NCBI GenBank assembly: GCA_963750395.1
Contig: CAVVQM010000012.1
Location: 310,001 to 374,000 of the forward strand
Reading direction: 5' to 3'
Source of the DNA: JADJPO01 sp963750395
GTDB taxonomy: Bacteria; Actinomycetota; Actinomycetes; Actinomycetales; Kineosporiaceae
DNA length: 64,000 nucleotides
Shown: positions 24,997 to 34,463 of the stretch, one piece after another
Layout: each line of letters begins with the position of its first letter
How positions within the stretch are numbered: the stretch's first letter is position 1
Notes under the pieces: model-generated
Told to the model about the DNA's origin: nothing
The model's input: only the letters and a program-made list of their open reading frames with translations
Database searches by the model: none
Translations under genes and position numbers: made by a program

Positions 24997-26817
24997 TCAC
25001 CCGGCCGTGTCGGCGGCGGTCAGCCACTCCTCCTCCAGCGCGAGCCGTTCGGCATCGAGCTCGCGAAGGCGCGCGTCGAGGTCGGTGAGCCGGACGTGGT
25101 CGGCCGCGCCCGCGGCGTCCACCATCTCGGCGTGCAGCCGATCGGCCCGTTCGCTCAGCCGCTGCAGCTGCCTCTCGATGCGCGCCATGTCCTTGCGGGC
25201 CTGACGTGCCGCGGCCGGATCGGCCGACGTCTGCACCGGTGGGGTCGGCGGCGTCATCGAGCGCGCGGTCGCGGACGCGACCGTGCCGCTGCCGCGTGCC
25301 GCCGCGCGCAGTTGCAGATACTCCTGCACCCCACCCGGCAGGTCGCGCAGCGCGCCGTCCCCGAGCAGGGCGACCTGATGGTCGGTGACCCGTTCGAGCA
25401 GGTACCGGTCGTGCGAGACCACGACCAGGGTGCCCGGCCAGCCGTCCAGGGTGTCCTCGATGGCGGCCAGGGTGTCGGTGTCCAGGTCGTTGGTGGGTTC
25501 GTCCAGCAGCAGCACGTTGGGCTCGCCGACCAGCAGCCGCAGCAGCTGCAGCCGGCGCCGCTCCCCGCCGGAGAGCTCGCCGACCGGCGTCCAGACCCGT
25601 TCCCTGGCGAAGCCGAGGCGTTCCAGGAGTTGCCCGGCGGTCAGTTCGCGTCCCCCCACGGTGACCGTGCCGCGTACCTGCTCGACGGCCTGCCCGACCC
25701 GCAGATGGGCGAGATCGTCGAGTTCGCGGACGTCCTGGGTGAGCATGGCCGGCACCACCGTCTTGCCGCGCCGGACCCGGCCCGCGTCCGGCCTGACCTG
25801 GCCGAGCAGCACCCGAAGCAGGGTGGTCTTGCCCGAGCCGTTGACCCCGACCAGGCCGACCCGCTCCCCCGGCGCCAGACGCCAGGTCACGCCGTCCAGG
25901 AGCACCCGGCGCTCCGCACCGGCGCCGAAGGCCACGCTGACGTCCTCCAGGTCGAGGACGTCCTTGCCGAGTCGCGCGGTAGCCGTCCGGGTCAGCTCCA
26001 TGCTGTCCCGCGGCGGCGGCTCGTTCGCGATCAGCGCGGCCGCGGCGTCGAGGCGGAACCGGGGCTTGGAGGTCCGGGCCGGGGCCCCGCGGCGCAGCCA
26101 GGCCAGTTCCTTGCGCATCAGGTTGGCCCGCCGGTCGGCGGTGACGGCGGCGGTGCGGGACCGTTCGGCCCGGGCCAGCACGTACGCCGCGTAGCCGCCC
26201 TCGTAGGAGTCCACCTGGCCGTCGTGCACCTCCCAGGTGCGATCGCACACCGCGTCCAGGAACCACCGGTCGTGGGTGACCACGACCAGCGCACCGCGCC
26301 CCTCGGGCCACCTCTCGCGCAGGTGGGCGGCGAGCCAGGCGACACCCTCGACGTCCAGGTGGTTGGTCGGCTCGTCCAGCAGCAGGACGTCGCGGGGCCG
26401 GGCGAGCAGCGCGGCGAGCGCCACCCGGCGGCGCTGTCCACCCGACAGCGTGTCGGCGCAGGCGTCGAGCCCGACGTCCGCCAGCAACCCGTCGACGACG
26501 TCGCGGGCCAGACGGTCCCCGGCCCAGGTGTGGTCGTCGGCGCGTTCATCCAGCACCAGATCGCGCACCCGCAGCCCGGTGCCCGGGTCGTCGGTCTGGG
26601 CCAGCAACGCGACCTCGATGTCCCGGGTGTGCGTGATGCGCCCGTCGTCCGGTTCCTGACGACGGGCGAGCACCCGCAGCAGCGTCGACTTGCCGCCGCC
26701 GTTGCGACCGACCACCCCGACGCGGGCCCCGTCGTCCAGGCCGAGCGAGACGCGGTCGAGCACTGTACGAGCCGCATGCGCGACGGACACGGACTCGACG
26801 TTCAGCAGATGGGCCAT
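24997..26817 (-). CDS. ABC-F family ATPase (Uup-like)
   Basis: A 606-residue soluble protein with two ABC domains and no membrane segments. ABC1: GRNGGGKST near residue 38, LSGGQRRRVALA, LLLDEPTNHLD. ABC2: GVNGSGKTT near residue 320, LSGGERRRLQLL, LLLDEPTNDLD. The linker between them is short and includes RKELAWLRRGAPARTSKPR, and the C-terminus (residues ~530-606) is a predicted coiled coil as in Uup. ABC-F proteins act on ribosomes or, for Uup, on DNA structure stability; some give antibiotic resistance. The C-terminal coiled coil favours a Uup-like housekeeping role. ATG 26817 is chosen on homology; the longer frame to 26961 is unlikely. Confidence 0.9.
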   Translation of the reverse strand: MAHLLNVESVSVAHAARTVLDRVSLGLDDGARVGVVGRNGGGKSTLLRVLARRQEPDDGRITHTRDIEVALLAQTDDPGTGLRVRDLVLDERADDHTWAGDRLARDVVDGLLADVGLDACADTLSGGQRRRVALAALLARPRDVLLLDEPTNHLDVEGVAWLAAHLRERWPEGRGALVVVTHDRWFLDAVCDRTWEVHDGQVDSYEGGYAAYVLARAERSRTAAVTADRRANLMRKELAWLRRGAPARTSKPRFRLDAAAALIANEPPPRDSMELTRTATARLGKDVLDLEDVSVAFGAGAERRVLLDGVTWRLAPGERVGLVGVNGSGKTTLLRVLLGQVRPDAGRVRRGKTVVPAMLTQDVRELDDLAHLRVGQAVEQVRGTVTVGGRELTAGQLLERLGFARERVWTPVGELSGGERRRLQLLRLLVGEPNVLLLDEPTNDLDTDTLAAIEDTLDGWPGTLVVVSHDRYLLERVTDHQVALLGDGALRDLPGGVQEYLQLRAAARGSGTVASATARSMTPPTPPVQTSADPAAARQARKDMARIERQLQRLSERADRLHAEMVDAAGAADHVRLTDLDARLRELDAERLALEEEWLTAADTAG

Positions 26818-27060
26818 CGCGGGCAGTCTTGCGCACTGCCGCACGCGCCGTCCTGACCCCGAGGCCGCATGAAGCCCGGGCAACCGACGAATGTGAACAA
26901 TTGGGACGAGCTTTCTGGACTGCTCGACCGCTTTGGACGCTACCGTTGTAGTCGAGTGCATCTTCCGGCTTCGGGCCGGGCCCCTCGGACTGATCGGGGG
27001 AGCCGCGACGGCGTTCTCGCCCTCGGCGGATCCGATCTCTCACCAGTCTTGAGGAGTTCG

Positions 27061-27615
27061 ATGTCGCAGATCAACCCGGACAGGGCGAACCTCCCGCTCA
27101 CGGACCCAGCCACGGGCGCGCCCACGCTGGACGGTAGTGGGTTGCATGTTCTGAGGCTCTGCCTCGACCTGCAACTGGACGCGTTGCTCTTGACCGTGGG
27201 TGCCGCATCCAGCGAGTCGGCGAGGTCCCAGCCACCGTGGCATCGCTGGATGAACGAGGACATCCAGTTGGCCTGCGACCTCATGGCGGACGCCCAGACG
27301 GGCGGCGCCGGCCCCCCGTCAGGGCTCGGCTCGGATCTTGACCGGGACGTCCCCAGCACCACCGAGGACGGCCTCCACGCGCGCTACACCTCCATGGCGG
27401 CGCTGCTGTCCGGCCTGCTCTCCCGTCCTCGCCGCGACGGAGCCGGCCAGCCAGAACAACCCTACGAGTGGCGTTCACGAGTGGCCACGGCGCTGCAGCA
27501 CTGCCGGGAACGTCTTGCTGAGCTGGAAGCGCACCCGTGGCGCCCACCCGTCCACCCGGCCGCCGGCCGCCTCCCTGCCGCGCCCACCTACCTGCCCGGC
27601 GAGCTGCTCGGCTGA
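27061..27615 (+). CDS. Hypothetical protein
   Basis: A 184-residue soluble protein that I do not recognise. It contains LHVLRLCLDLQLDALLLTV, WHRWMNEDIQLACDLMADA and WRSRVATALQHCRERLAELEAHPW, which look helical, and a Pro-rich tail. ATG 27061 is supported by GAGGAG with about 6-base spacing; a longer frame opening at 26869 has no site. The 240 bases between the ABC-F start and this gene are less GC-rich in part (around 26,890-26,950) and probably hold its promoter. It converges on ispE. No function can be given. Confidence 0.6.
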   Translation: MSQINPDRANLPLTDPATGAPTLDGSGLHVLRLCLDLQLDALLLTVGAASSESARSQPPWHRWMNEDIQLACDLMADAQTGGAGPPSGLGSDLDRDVPSTTEDGLHARYTSMAALLSGLLSRPRRDGAGQPEQPYEWRSRVATALQHCRERLAELEAHPWRPPVHPAAGRLPAAPTYLPGELLG

Positions 27616-27642
27616 CTGCACGCACTCCCGCAGCGACTGTTC

Positions 27643-28581
27643 TCAGGTCTGCGAACGGCTCCCGACGACCCGGGCACCGGGAGCGGGTCCACGGGCCTGA
27701 TGCACCGCGGCGAGGGTGTCGACCGCCGTCAGCGACGCGACGACGTCCAGGGCGTGCTCGTTGTCGCGGGTGAGGAACACCACGGTGGGGCCGCTGCCCG
27801 AGACCACGGATCCAAGCACCTCGCAGCTCTCTCCCACCTCGAGCACCCGCAGCAGGTCGGGTTGCAGCAGACAGGCGGCCGGTTGCAGGTCGTTGGCCAG
27901 GTGGGCGCCGAGCGCGGCGGCGTTGCCGGTGCCGAGCGCCTGCATCAGGTCGGGGCTGACCTGCGGGACGGGCAGCACCCGGTCGGCTCGCAACCGGTCG
28001 GCCTCGGCGTACACCGCCGGGGTGGACAGCCCCGAGGAGTGGACGGCGATCACCCACACGTACTCGCCGCGCACCAATGCGGGGGTGAGGCGCTCGCCCC
28101 GGCCGGTGCCGACCGCCGTCCCGCCGACCAGCGAGAACGGCACGTCAGAGCCGAGGTCGGCGGCCAACTCCTGCAGCACGGCCCGGCTCAGACCGGCGTC
28201 CCACAAGGCATCGCAGGCCACCAGTGTCGCGGCCGCGTCCGCCGACCCGCCGGCCATCCCACCGGCCACCGGGATCTGCTTGGCGATGTGCACCGAGACC
28301 GCCTCGTCGAGGCCGAGCTGCTCGCTCATCAGCCGGACGGCGCGGACGACGAGGTTCGACCCGTCGGTGGGCACCAGGTCGGCCTGCGGTCCCGACACGG
28401 AGACCGTGACGTCGTCGGGCCCGCCGTCCGGCAGGGCGGTCACGGTGATCTGGTCGAACAGGGAGATCGCGTGGAAGACGGTGGCCAGCTCGTGAAAACC
28501 GTCGGGGCGTGGGCTGCCGACCCGCAGTTCCAGGTTCACCTTGGCCGGTGCGCGCACGGTCACCGATCCAGGCAGGCTCAT
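27643..28581 (-). CDS. ispE: 4-diphosphocytidyl-2-C-methyl-D-erythritol kinase
   Basis: IspE phosphorylates CDP-ME in the non-mevalonate isoprenoid pathway. It has the GHMP-kinase N-terminus VRAPAKVNLELRVGSPRPDGFHEL and the ATP loop IPVAGGMAGGSADAAATLVA near residue 95. The C-terminal GHMP motif lies in LGSVVSGSGPTVVFL. The product is 312 residues. ATG 28579-28581 has no ribosome site but lies 7 bases from TAGGGT, so it is probably leaderless. It follows rsmA, tatD and rpfB in the conserved actinobacterial order, although a gap of about 100 bases and its own promoter separate it from rsmA. Confidence 0.96.
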   Translation of the reverse strand: MSLPGSVTVRAPAKVNLELRVGSPRPDGFHELATVFHAISLFDQITVTALPDGGPDDVTVSVSGPQADLVPTDGSNLVVRAVRLMSEQLGLDEAVSVHIAKQIPVAGGMAGGSADAAATLVACDALWDAGLSRAVLQELAADLGSDVPFSLVGGTAVGTGRGERLTPALVRGEYVWVIAVHSSGLSTPAVYAEADRLRADRVLPVPQVSPDLMQALGTGNAAALGAHLANDLQPAACLLQPDLLRVLEVGESCEVLGSVVSGSGPTVVFLTRDNEHALDVVASLTAVDTLAAVHQARGPAPGARVVGSRSQT

Positions 28582-28588
28582 ACGCCTG

Positions 28589-28594
28589 ACCCTA
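28589..28594 (-). promoter_or_regulatory. -10 element of a probable leaderless ispE transcript
   Basis: Minus strand TAGGGT followed by seven bases (CAGGCGT) and the ispE ATG. The spacing predicts transcription starting at the ATG. Confidence 0.55.
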
Positions 28595-28684
28595 GGCCCG
28601 CTCGCCCGCGGCAGGTGACATTTGTGGGTCTCCTCACCCGGCCGACGTCCACGGCGGGATCGACTCCCGGACGGCGCGGTGGTG

Positions 28685-29638
28685 CTAGGGCCGCGGAACC
28701 CGCTGCGCGGCAAGGGCGATCGCGCAGAAGGAGGCGACGTCCAACTGCTCGCCGCGCTCGCGGGGGTCGATCCCGGCCTCCCGCAGCACCAGTTCGGCCC
28801 GCGACGGGGAGCCGGCCCACGCGGCCAGGGCCGCGCGGAGCGTCTTGCGCCGTTGGGCGAAGGCGGCGTCAACGCAGGCGAAGACGCTCTCACGATCGAC
28901 ATCGACCGGGCTCGCCCGGCGGGTGAAGGCCACCAACGCGGAGTCGACGTTCGGCACGGGCCAGAACACGGTGCGCGGCACGGTGGCGGACCGGCGCACG
29001 TCGGCGTACCAGGCGGCCTTCACCGACGGCGCCCCGTAGGCGGGCTGCCCCGCGCGCGCGGCCAACCGGTCGGCGACCTCGGCCTGCACCATGACCAGTC
29101 CCTGGCGCAGACCCGGCAGTCGCTCCAGGGCGACCAGCAGCACCGGGACCGCGACGTTGTAGGGCAGGTTGGCGACGAGCGCGGTGGGCCCTGCGCCCCT
29201 GCCCGGGACCGCGCCGGTCGACACCTCGCCCGGGTCCAGCCGGACGGCGTCCGCCACCACCACGCGCAGACGTCCGGCGGCGTCGGGGCGCCAGGTCGCC
29301 ACGGTGGCCGGAAGCTCCGCGGCCAGCACCGGATCGATCTCCACCGCGATCACGGCTGCTGCGACGTCCAGCAGTGCCAGGGTCAGCGACCCGAGCCCCG
29401 GCCCCACCTCGAGCACCACGTCATCGGGGCCGAGTCCGGCCAGGCGCACGATCCGGCGGACCGTGTTCGCATCGACGACGAAGTTCTGCCCGAGGTGCTT
29501 GGTCGGTCGAACCCCGGCCCGCTCGGCCAGCCGGCGGATGTCACCGGCGCCCAGCAGCGGCCGGGGCCCGCTCGCGGCCGTGTCGGCGCCCGATGAGGGT
29601 GCCGCATCCGCGCCGTCCACGTTCCTCACGCCGCCCAC
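28685..29638 (-). CDS. rsmA: 16S rRNA (adenine1518/1519-N6) dimethyltransferase
   Basis: RsmA (KsgA) dimethylates two adjacent adenines in helix 45 of 16S rRNA, a late step of small-subunit assembly. It shows KHLGQNFVVDANTVRRIV near residue 47, the SAM-binding loop VVLEVGPGLGSLTLALL near residue 75, and the catalytic ALVANLPYNVAVP near residue 155. The C-terminal helical domain runs through FAQRRKTLRAAL. GTG 29638 is the longest start; GTG three codons later is equally possible. The first ~30 residues (Ala/Ser-rich) are an actinobacterial-type extension. Lies 36 bases downstream of rpfB. Confidence 0.96.
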   Translation of the reverse strand: MGGVRNVDGADAAPSSGADTAASGPRPLLGAGDIRRLAERAGVRPTKHLGQNFVVDANTVRRIVRLAGLGPDDVVLEVGPGLGSLTLALLDVAAAVIAVEIDPVLAAELPATVATWRPDAAGRLRVVVADAVRLDPGEVSTGAVPGRGAGPTALVANLPYNVAVPVLLVALERLPGLRQGLVMVQAEVADRLAARAGQPAYGAPSVKAAWYADVRRSATVPRTVFWPVPNVDSALVAFTRRASPVDVDRESVFACVDAAFAQRRKTLRAALAAWAGSPSRAELVLREAGIDPRERGEQLDVASFCAIALAAQRVPRP

Positions 29639-29674
29639 AGGGCGAAGCCTGCCATCCCCGGCAGACCGATCGGC

Positions 29675-30853
29675 TCAGGTGAAGAGCTTCTTCCCGCACA
29701 CGGGCCACTGACCGGCACCGGCCTTGTTGTACAGGATCTGGGCGCGCTTGGTCTGTTCGGCCGACGAGGCGCTGGCCGGGTTGCCACTGCCGCCGACGGA
29801 ACGCCAGGTGCTCAGGCTGAACTGGTAGAGCCCGTAGTAGCCGGCCGGGTTGGCAGCCTTCGGATTGCCGCTGGACTCGCACTCGGCCAGGGCCGCCCAG
29901 TTGAGACCCCCGGACGAGCCCCCCGAGGAGCCGGCGGAGGAGCCCGAGGAACTGGACGAACCCGAGGAACCCGACGAAGAGGTGCTCACCGGCTTGGTGC
30001 CCACCTTGACGACGGCGGCGACCGGCTTGCTCGCCACCTCGGCGGTGACCAGCTTCTTGGCGGTCGTCTTGCCGTTGGTGTAGGTGACCTTGTACGTCGC
30101 CGTGCGCTTGCCCGCGACACCGGGGGTGACGGTCTTGCGGGTGCCGGCGGTCAGCGAGGAGTCCTTCTTCTCGACCACCTTGTAGGCGACCTTCTCGGTC
30201 TTGGTCACGTTCTCGGTGCGGACCCGGGTCAGCTTCACCGTCATGCCGGCGGCGACCGGGGCGTCCTCGGCGTGGCTGAGCTTGTCGCCCGTGGTGACGG
30301 CCACGTCCTGCTCATCGAGCAGGTCCGAGACCGTTGCGGCGGCGCTGGTCAGCTTCTGGGGCTCGTTGGCGCCGACGACCAGCGTGAGCTTCTTGGGATG
30401 GGTCACCGAGACGCTGGCCCCCTCACGAGGCACCTGCGCGTCCAGCGGCAGGGAGGTCTCGGCGTTCTGGACGGAGATCCCGGCGTCGGCCAGGGCGGCC
30501 CCGACGGTCAGCTCCGTCGTGCTGAGACTCCTCGAGCGTCCGTCGACGATCACCTCGAACGGACGGGCGTAGCGGACCTCGACCGTCTGGCCATCCCGCA
30601 GCGGGGTGTCGACACCCGGCGAGACGGCGTCGAGGGAGGTCAGCTCGATCGACTGGGAGTCGAGCAGGTCCCCGACGGAGTCGGCCCGGCTGTCGACCTG
30701 CTGGGTCTGCCCGTCGACCGCAAGATCGAGGGAGACACCCGAGTTGGAGTAGAACGCTGTGCCGCCGACGACGGCGGTGAGTGCGACCGCAGGTGCGAGT
30801 AGACGGCTCGACGTGGCGAAGGCGCTGATCCGCTGACGATGCGTGACGGACAT
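29675..30853 (-). CDS. rpfB: Resuscitation-promoting factor RpfB
   Basis: A secreted or membrane-anchored peptidoglycan lytic transglycosylase that stimulates regrowth of dormant cells. An N-terminal hydrophobic segment (LLAPAVALTAVVGGTAFYS) is followed by DUF348 repeats (VDGQTQQVDSRADSVGDLL and two more), a G5 domain (RTENVTKTEKVAYKVVEKKD), a Ser/Gly linker, and the C-terminal Rpf domain with the catalytic Glu in WAALAECESSGNP near residue 323 and YYGLYQFSLSTWRSVGG. The product is 392 residues. ATG 30853 follows GGAG. The layout matches mycobacterial RpfB, as does the tatD-rpfB-rsmA-ispE order. The upstream 404 bases (30,854-31,257) hold the promoter region; I see no gene there and no convincing riboswitch. 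Confidence 0.96.
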   Translation of the reverse strand: MSVTHRQRISAFATSSRLLAPAVALTAVVGGTAFYSNSGVSLDLAVDGQTQQVDSRADSVGDLLDSQSIELTSLDAVSPGVDTPLRDGQTVEVRYARPFEVIVDGRSRSLSTTELTVGAALADAGISVQNAETSLPLDAQVPREGASVSVTHPKKLTLVVGANEPQKLTSAAATVSDLLDEQDVAVTTGDKLSHAEDAPVAAGMTVKLTRVRTENVTKTEKVAYKVVEKKDSSLTAGTRKTVTPGVAGKRTATYKVTYTNGKTTAKKLVTAEVASKPVAAVVKVGTKPVSTSSSGSSGSSSSSGSSAGSSGGSSGGLNWAALAECESSGNPKAANPAGYYGLYQFSLSTWRSVGGSGNPASASSAEQTKRAQILYNKAGAGQWPVCGKKLFT

Positions 30854-31257
30854 GAGGCTCCAGACCTGGTCGTGTCCGGGCACGGTTTCGGGTCCGCGGT
30901 CGCCGGTGAGGGCGTCCGTGCCCCGCGACTGCGGTGTCGAGAACGACACCGAGCCAGCTGCGCGTGCCCCGAGATCCACCGACCCCGGCTGGCTGTGCAG
31001 AGCCGACCATAACGGTTTGGCAACGACGAACCAATGTCAGCTGTCTAACACCGCGTGGCGGGAGTCCGCGGCGAGGGGCCACGTCGAACGACGAGCACCT
31101 GCACGCGGGCCTGCTTCTGAGCACGCGGAACCAGGCAGACGGGCCGGTGCCGTGACCTGGACCACGTACCCACCGGGAGGCGGACCAGTCCGTGTCCGTG
31201 GCACAGATCACCCCTGCCGGTGCTCGATCCGGGGCGCCCGGCGTGCCTCCGAGGCGC

Positions 31258-32115
31258 TCACCAGGGCCCGTACAGATCCTCGGACGTCGCGTCGAGGCGC
31301 GCGCACATCGTGGCTTCGTCGAGCGCGAACTCCGCGGCCATCCGGCGAACCGTTACCGGGGTCAGGTAGGAGCCGTTGCGCCGCCCGCGATAGGGATGCG
31401 GGGTGAGGTAGGGCGCGTCGGTCTCGACCAGCACCTGCTCGATCGGGACGGCGCGCAGCGCCGCACGCAGCCCGCCGGCGCCCGCGAAGGTCACGGTGCC
31501 GGCGAAGGACAGGTACCACCCCTGCTCCGCGCAGAACCGGGCCATCGACTCCTCGCCCGAGAAGCAGTGGAAGACGGTGTGCTCGGGCGCACCCTCCTCG
31601 GCCAGGATGCGCAGCACGTCGTCGTGGGCGTCCCGGTCGTGGATCTGCAGCACCTTGCCGGTGCGCTTGGCCAGGTCGATGTGCGCGCGGAACGAGTGCT
31701 CCTGAGCGGCCCGACCTGCGGCGTCCTCGGCCGACACCCAGTAGTGGTCCAGTCCGGTCTCGCCGATCACCCGGACCCGGGCGTGACCGGCCAACTCCTC
31801 GATCTCGGCGATCGCCTCGGCCAGACCCGACCTACCTTGCGCCGCAGCGATTCTGGTGGCCTCGGTCGGGTGCAGCGACACGCCTCCGAGCAGCTCCGGA
31901 TGCCGCTCGACGGCCTCGATCGTCCAGCGTGCCGAGTCGAGGTCGCAGCCGATCTGCACCATGCGCGTGACGTTGACGGCCACCGCAGCGGCGATCGCCT
32001 CGACCACCGGGACAGGTTGCTCACCGCGGCGGGTGTGGTCGAGGTGCGTGTGGTTGTCGACCACCGGAGCCCGCAGCGGATCGGGTGGTGGGGGATCCTC
32101 GGGTCGTCGGGTCAC
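31258..32115 (-). CDS. tatD: TatD-family metal-dependent DNase
   Basis: A 285-residue TIM-barrel hydrolase acting on 3' ends of DNA. Metal ligands are visible: VVDNHTHLDH at the N-terminus, IGETGLDHYW near residue 130, VLQIHDRDAHDD, VFHCFSGEE, and LVETDAPYLTPHPYRG near residue 240. The start is taken as GTG 32113-32115 (TRRPEDPPPPDPLRAPVVDN); the frame extends further upstream, but homology begins close to this point. It lies between rpfB and metG in conserved order, though here a DUF222 gene and a GNAT gene separate it from metG. Confidence 0.94.
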   Translation of the reverse strand: MTRRPEDPPPPDPLRAPVVDNHTHLDHTRRGEQPVPVVEAIAAAVAVNVTRMVQIGCDLDSARWTIEAVERHPELLGGVSLHPTEATRIAAAQGRSGLAEAIAEIEELAGHARVRVIGETGLDHYWVSAEDAAGRAAQEHSFRAHIDLAKRTGKVLQIHDRDAHDDVLRILAEEGAPEHTVFHCFSGEESMARFCAEQGWYLSFAGTVTFAGAGGLRAALRAVPIEQVLVETDAPYLTPHPYRGRRNGSYLTPVTVRRMAAEFALDEATMCARLDATSEDLYGPW

Positions 32116-32415
32116 CTGTCCGATTCTGCCGCACGACGTCGACACCGCTGGTGGCCGGGCGACAGCGAAGGCCGAGACCCGCCCCGACACCAGCGATCAA
32201 CCGTGGGATGCCCTCCGCCGCAGCCGGTATGGGACACCAAGGCCCGGTCCAGACCGCTATCCCAGCCGCCGATCGTCTCACCGGTGGGGAACGGTTCGTC
32301 ATCGCGGCGGAGTGGTCGAGATGCGTGTCTCTTCCGACGACGGCCAACGGCCTCGACCCCGCCCGAATGCGCGGAACATCTTGCGCTCCAGTCGGTTTGC
32401 TCCTACACTGGACAT
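32116..32415. other. Intergenic region between tatD and the DUF222 gene
   Basis: A 300-base divergent region. It holds no supported gene. Its right edge contains the -10 element TACACT (32404-32409), six bases from the ATG of the DUF222 gene, so that gene is probably leaderless. The tatD promoter must also lie here but I cannot place it. Confidence 0.5.
32404..32409 (+). promoter_or_regulatory. -10 element of a probable leaderless DUF222/HNH transcript
   Basis: TACACT, then six bases (GGACAT), then ATG 32416. It supports the upstream start of this gene even though the downstream frame differs. Confidence 0.55.
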
Positions 32416-34447
32416 ATGTTCGAATCCGCGGAGTCGACCGGCCCAACACCGGTTTCGTGGATCGAGACTGTCCTGACCGACCTGATGGTCGACGACGAGG
32501 TCGGGTGCTGGACGGCACGTGATGACGTGGCCGTGGAGGTCCTGCTGCGGGGTCGGGGTGGCCACGAGGACGACGGGAGGGCCAGGAGCCCTGCCTGAGC
32601 CGGTGCCGCAGGAGCCGCTGATGGAGTCTCCACGGGTGTGGCCCGAGGAGCTGGTGGCCCAGGACAGCTCCCGGTACGGCGCCGCGGCGGGCGCGCGGGT
32701 GCACAGAACGGGGACGGGCACAGTGACGGCGCTGCTCGGACTCACCGAGGAGGGCCTACGCCGAGAGGTCCTGGACCTGCGCGGGGAGCTGGCCCGCGAA
32801 CGGGCCCTGCGGGCTGGTTCGGCCACCGACCTGGCCGCGGCGCGGGCCGAGATCGCCCGGTTGCGGGGACTGCCCGACCCCGCCAGGCGCGTCATCCCGG
32901 AGGGGGTGCCCGGCCTGGAGCCCGTGGCCGAGACGCCGCGGACGAACGAGGATCTCGATGCAGGCCATGGCACTGGTGTGGTGCCGGTGCCGGAGCTGAT
33001 GGCCCGCCTCACCACCCGGTCCGTGACCCCGACCGCGCAGATGATGGCGGCCCTGATGGGGCTGGTCGGGAACCCGGCGCCCGACCCGAGCCTCGCCGAC
33101 GACGCGCACCTGGGCCGCCTGGACGCGCTCGATGAGGACGATGTGGTGGAGGTCGCGGCGGCCGCGCACCGTCTTGCGGCCTGGGCCGGCGCCGTCGCCT
33201 CCCGCGCCGGTGCCGAGCTACGCGACCGGTACACCGTCCTTCACCCCGGTCAGGACGAGGGCCTGTGGACCGCCGCCGCGGAGTTGGCATGCGCCACCGG
33301 GCTCACCCGCAACGCCGCTGCCGACCTGCTGCAGGCGGCCCGGCACCTGTCCACGACGATGCCGGACCTGTATCGGTTGTGGGTCAGCGGTCGACTCGAC
33401 ACAGCCAAGGCCGTGCTGGTCACCAGGAAGACCACCCTGCACACGCTCACCGTGGCCGCCGCCGTCGAACGGGCCCTGCTGGACACCCATGAAGGCGAAC
33501 GGCGCGTGGTCGAGGTGACCACCCGTCCCCAGCTGGAACGGCTCCTGGACCGGGTCATCGCCGAGACCGACCCCGAGGCCACGGCCCGGCAGGCCGAGGA
33601 AGCCCGACGTTACCGCGACGCATGGAAACGACGCCTGGAGAACGGGATGGCCGAGTTCGGCGTCCGAGCCGGCGCCGAGACCATCGAAGCCATGTGGGCC
33701 CACCTCGCCGCGCTGACCGCCGCCGCTCGCGCCGGGGCCACCGACGACCCGATTCACGCCGGTGATCCCGACGACGACCACCTCGGACCCGACCCCGCCG
33801 ACCCCGAACAGCGCGTGCCCGCCGCCACAAGGGTCGACGTCCTGGCCGATCTCCTCGCCGCCGCAGCCGCCGGGCTCGCCGGCGGCCCAGCCGAGGACGC
33901 GACCACCCAGACCAGCACCACAGTCAACCCGTCCCGCTGCACCGGCCGGTGCACTGCCCAGATCCTGGTCACCGTTCCGCTCACCGTGTTGACCGGCCAC
34001 AGCGAGATGCCCGCCACCCTCGACGGCTACGGCCCCATCCCCGCCCAGCTTGCCCGCGAGCTCGCCGCCACCGGCACCTGGCGGTGCGCCGTCATCGACG
34101 ACCGCGACGGCTCACCCACCCACGGCACCGTCCTCGGCCTCGGCCGCTCCACCTACACCCCGAACTACCAACCCGGCGACGGCGCCCGACGGTACATCCA
34201 GGTCCGAGATCGCTGTTGTGCGTTCCCCGGCTGTCGCAGACGAGCCCCATCCTGCGAACTCGACCACATCATCCCCCGTGCCGTCGACGGCGCCACCTGC
34301 GAGTGCAACCTGCACGCCCTGTGTACCCACCACCATCGACTCAAGACCCGCGGGGCCGTCCACGCCACCCACGACCCCACCACCCGACGGACCACCTGGA
34401 CCCTGCCCTCGGGCCGCAGCTACCAGACCTGGCACGAACCCCGATAA
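32416..34447 (+). CDS. DUF222 / HNH endonuclease-domain protein (13E12-type), probably one frameshift
   Basis: A large actinobacterial protein with a DUF222 middle region (VEVAAAAHRLAAWAGAVASR, AELACATGLTRNAAADLLQAA, LWVSGRLDTAKAVLV) and a C-terminal HNH nuclease domain. The nuclease reads DRCCAFPGCRRRAPSCELDH with NLHALCTHHHRLKTRG; Cys pairs bind zinc and His residues form the HNH site. Such genes are multicopy in many actinobacteria; their role is unknown. The promoter-proximal frame starts MFESAEST at 32416 and ends after 60 codons; the main frame is one base on. A single extra base between about 32,525 and 32,590 would join them. If not, translation could begin at ATG 32621. No mobile-element ends seen. 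Confidence 0.78.
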
Positions 34448-34463
34448 CCGTTGCCGAAGAACG

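Noticed and set aside
30854..31257. Possible c-di-AMP (ydaO-type) riboswitch upstream of rpfB
   Set aside because: Such elements precede some actinobacterial rpf genes, but I could not find the conserved blocks in order on the minus strand. A covariance-model search would decide.
32519..32620. Separate small gene before the DUF222 protein
   Set aside because: The sequence reads as the broken N-terminal region of the same protein; neither fragment has its own ribosome site.
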